Shown here piece by piece: positions 63,358-64,000 of a stretch of 64,000 bases of DNA; the first letter of the stretch is position 1, and every line of letters begins with the position of its first letter. The notes under the pieces are model-generated. The model saw only the letters and a list, made by a program, of their open reading frames with translations. It was not told the origin of the DNA and did not search any database. This stretch comes from Clostridia bacterium. Lineage in GTDB: Bacteria > Bacillota > Clostridia > Oscillospirales > Acutalibacteraceae. A program made the position numbers and the translations under genes. Location: assembly GCA_024404025.1 (NCBI GenBank), contig JAKSQP010000002.1:1-64000 (forward strand). The letters are read 5' to 3'.

Positions 63358-63391
63358 AACGGTTCTCCTTTCATCAGTATTTTTCAAGGAT

Positions 63392-63420
63392 ATTATATAA
63401 TATTATTTTATAAATGTAAA
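63392..63420 (-). promoter_or_regulatory. Promoter of the YdbC-like gene
   Basis: On the minus strand TTTACA (63420-63415), 17 bp, TATAAT (63397-63392). Confidence 0.65.
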
Positions 63421-63533
63421 TAGGATAATAAAAATATTTTTAAAAATATTTTAAAATTAATACATTTTTTCATCATAAATCGGACAGGTGGTGAATATTA
63501 TTTACAAAAAGAACATTTCTGAAAGGAGAAACC

Positions 63534-64000
63534 ATGGATTATAAAAAAGAAATCAAGAATATAGGGCTTTTTGAAAGAGTGTGCGAAGCAAGCGCTGATC
63601 ACGCTCTTGATGCTGAACTGAATCTGCCGGATTATTGCCCCGCAATTCAGAGAATAATAAAATGCAGCATCATTCCGAACGTCATTTCAAGCCGCATTCA
63701 GTCCGGAAAAATAACTGCCGAAATAAATGCCGTTATCAGATTGGTATATGCCGATGAAAGCGGAAATATCGCTTCCTTTGAGCAGAGCGATTCATTTGAA
63801 AAATCCGTTGAACATTCATCAATAACTCAGGACTGCATTTCGGATATAAGAATCAAAACCGATTATGTCAATTGCAGAGCAACAAGCCCGAGAAAAGCCG
63901 ATATAAGGTCTATGATCAGAATAATATGCAGCGTTTCAAAAAAGAGAAGCGAAGATATTCTCGTTGATGTAAACGGCTGCGGAATCCAGACAATGAAGGA
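63534..64000 (+). CDS. SPOCS (DUF3794) domain protein, probable spore coat-associated protein, partial
   Basis: An open frame of 155 codons starts at the ATG at 63534 with GAAAGGAG upstream and runs off the window end. The sequence shows the DUF3794/SPOCS pattern: LNLPDYCPAIQRIIKCS, then an inner strand run with IRLVYADESGNIASFEQSD and SFEKSVE, and a second repeat beginning DIRIKTDYVNCRATSPRKAD. Such proteins occur in Clostridia and are linked to spore coat or cortex assembly; many end in a LysM domain, which would lie beyond the window. A sporulation-specific promoter is expected, but I could not identify one in the AT-rich region upstream. Confidence 0.82.
   Translation, partial: MDYKKEIKNIGLFERVCEASADHALDAELNLPDYCPAIQRIIKCSIIPNVISSRIQSGKITAEINAVIRLVYADESGNIASFEQSDSFEKSVEHSSITQDCISDIRIKTDYVNCRATSPRKADIRSMIRIICSVSKKRSEDILVDVNGCGIQTMK

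Noticed and set aside
62919..63374. Minus-strand open frame of 151 codons covering the YdbC-like gene
   Set aside because: It is an alternative frame of the YdbC-like gene plus intergenic DNA, while the 72-residue frame matches a known family and has a ribosome site.

Overview
This window looks like chromosomal DNA of an anaerobic, endospore-forming Clostridia bacterium of low to moderate GC, probably a gut Oscillospirales/Ruminococcaceae-type organism. The reasons are a complete spoIIAA-spoIIAB-sigF operon, a cotJABC spore-coat operon, a SpoVB-type flippase and a partial SPOCS-domain coat gene. Others are an oxygen-sensitive class III ribonucleotide reductase, a glycyl-radical-enzyme operon, a valine T-box leader, strong AGGAGG-type ribosome sites and frequent TTG/GTG starts. 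The lineage is inferred from gene content only. I saw no rRNA, tRNA, insertion sequence, prophage or CRISPR array.

Layout. 1-10.5 kb: a DUF4186 protein, a GH38 alpha-mannosidase with a MATE exporter, a serine hydrolase with a membrane-anchored partner, a YegP-type protein and a heterodimeric ABC exporter. 10.6-11.7 kb: cotJABC. 11.8-18.1 kb: the F-type ATP synthase operon (a, c, b, delta/alpha, gamma, beta, epsilon). It is unusual because the delta subunit is reduced to its C-terminal domain and fused to the front of alpha, and because subunit c carries a signal-peptide-like extension. 18.1-22.4 kb: EFR1 and PHP proteins, a HAD phosphatase, deoC-cdd nucleoside salvage and a small membrane protein. 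22.4-26.7 kb: nrdG, nrdD (with a fused glutaredoxin-like domain) and trxB, with NrdR-box-like sites in front of both nrd genes. 26.7-30.3 kb: an amidase, a propeller/alpha-barrel fusion and birA.

30.3-38.3 kb is a tight seven-gene operon: a radical-SAM activase, a divergent glycyl radical enzyme, a sedoheptulokinase-like FGGY kinase, a mannose-6-phosphate-isomerase-like protein, a cyclophilin lipoprotein, a SecB-like chaperone and a neutral-ceramidase-like protein. It is the strongest candidate here for an undescribed metabolic system. Next come an FkbM-type methyltransferase and a 1353-residue GLUG-repeat surface protein whose repeats follow a regular four-repeat order.

43.6-53.9 kb returns to housekeeping: gdhA, pepD, a SpoVB-family flippase, T-box-valS, folC and the spoIIA operon. 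53.9-62.9 kb is a sugar-related cluster: a DapA-family aldolase, an epimerase with a zinc-ribbon tail, an orphan solute-binding lipoprotein, a GH27 alpha-galactosidase with an inserted domain, a sialidase-fold protein and a Gfo/Idh oxidoreductase. The window ends with a YdbC/PC4-like protein and the start of a SPOCS-domain spore coat gene cut by the window edge.
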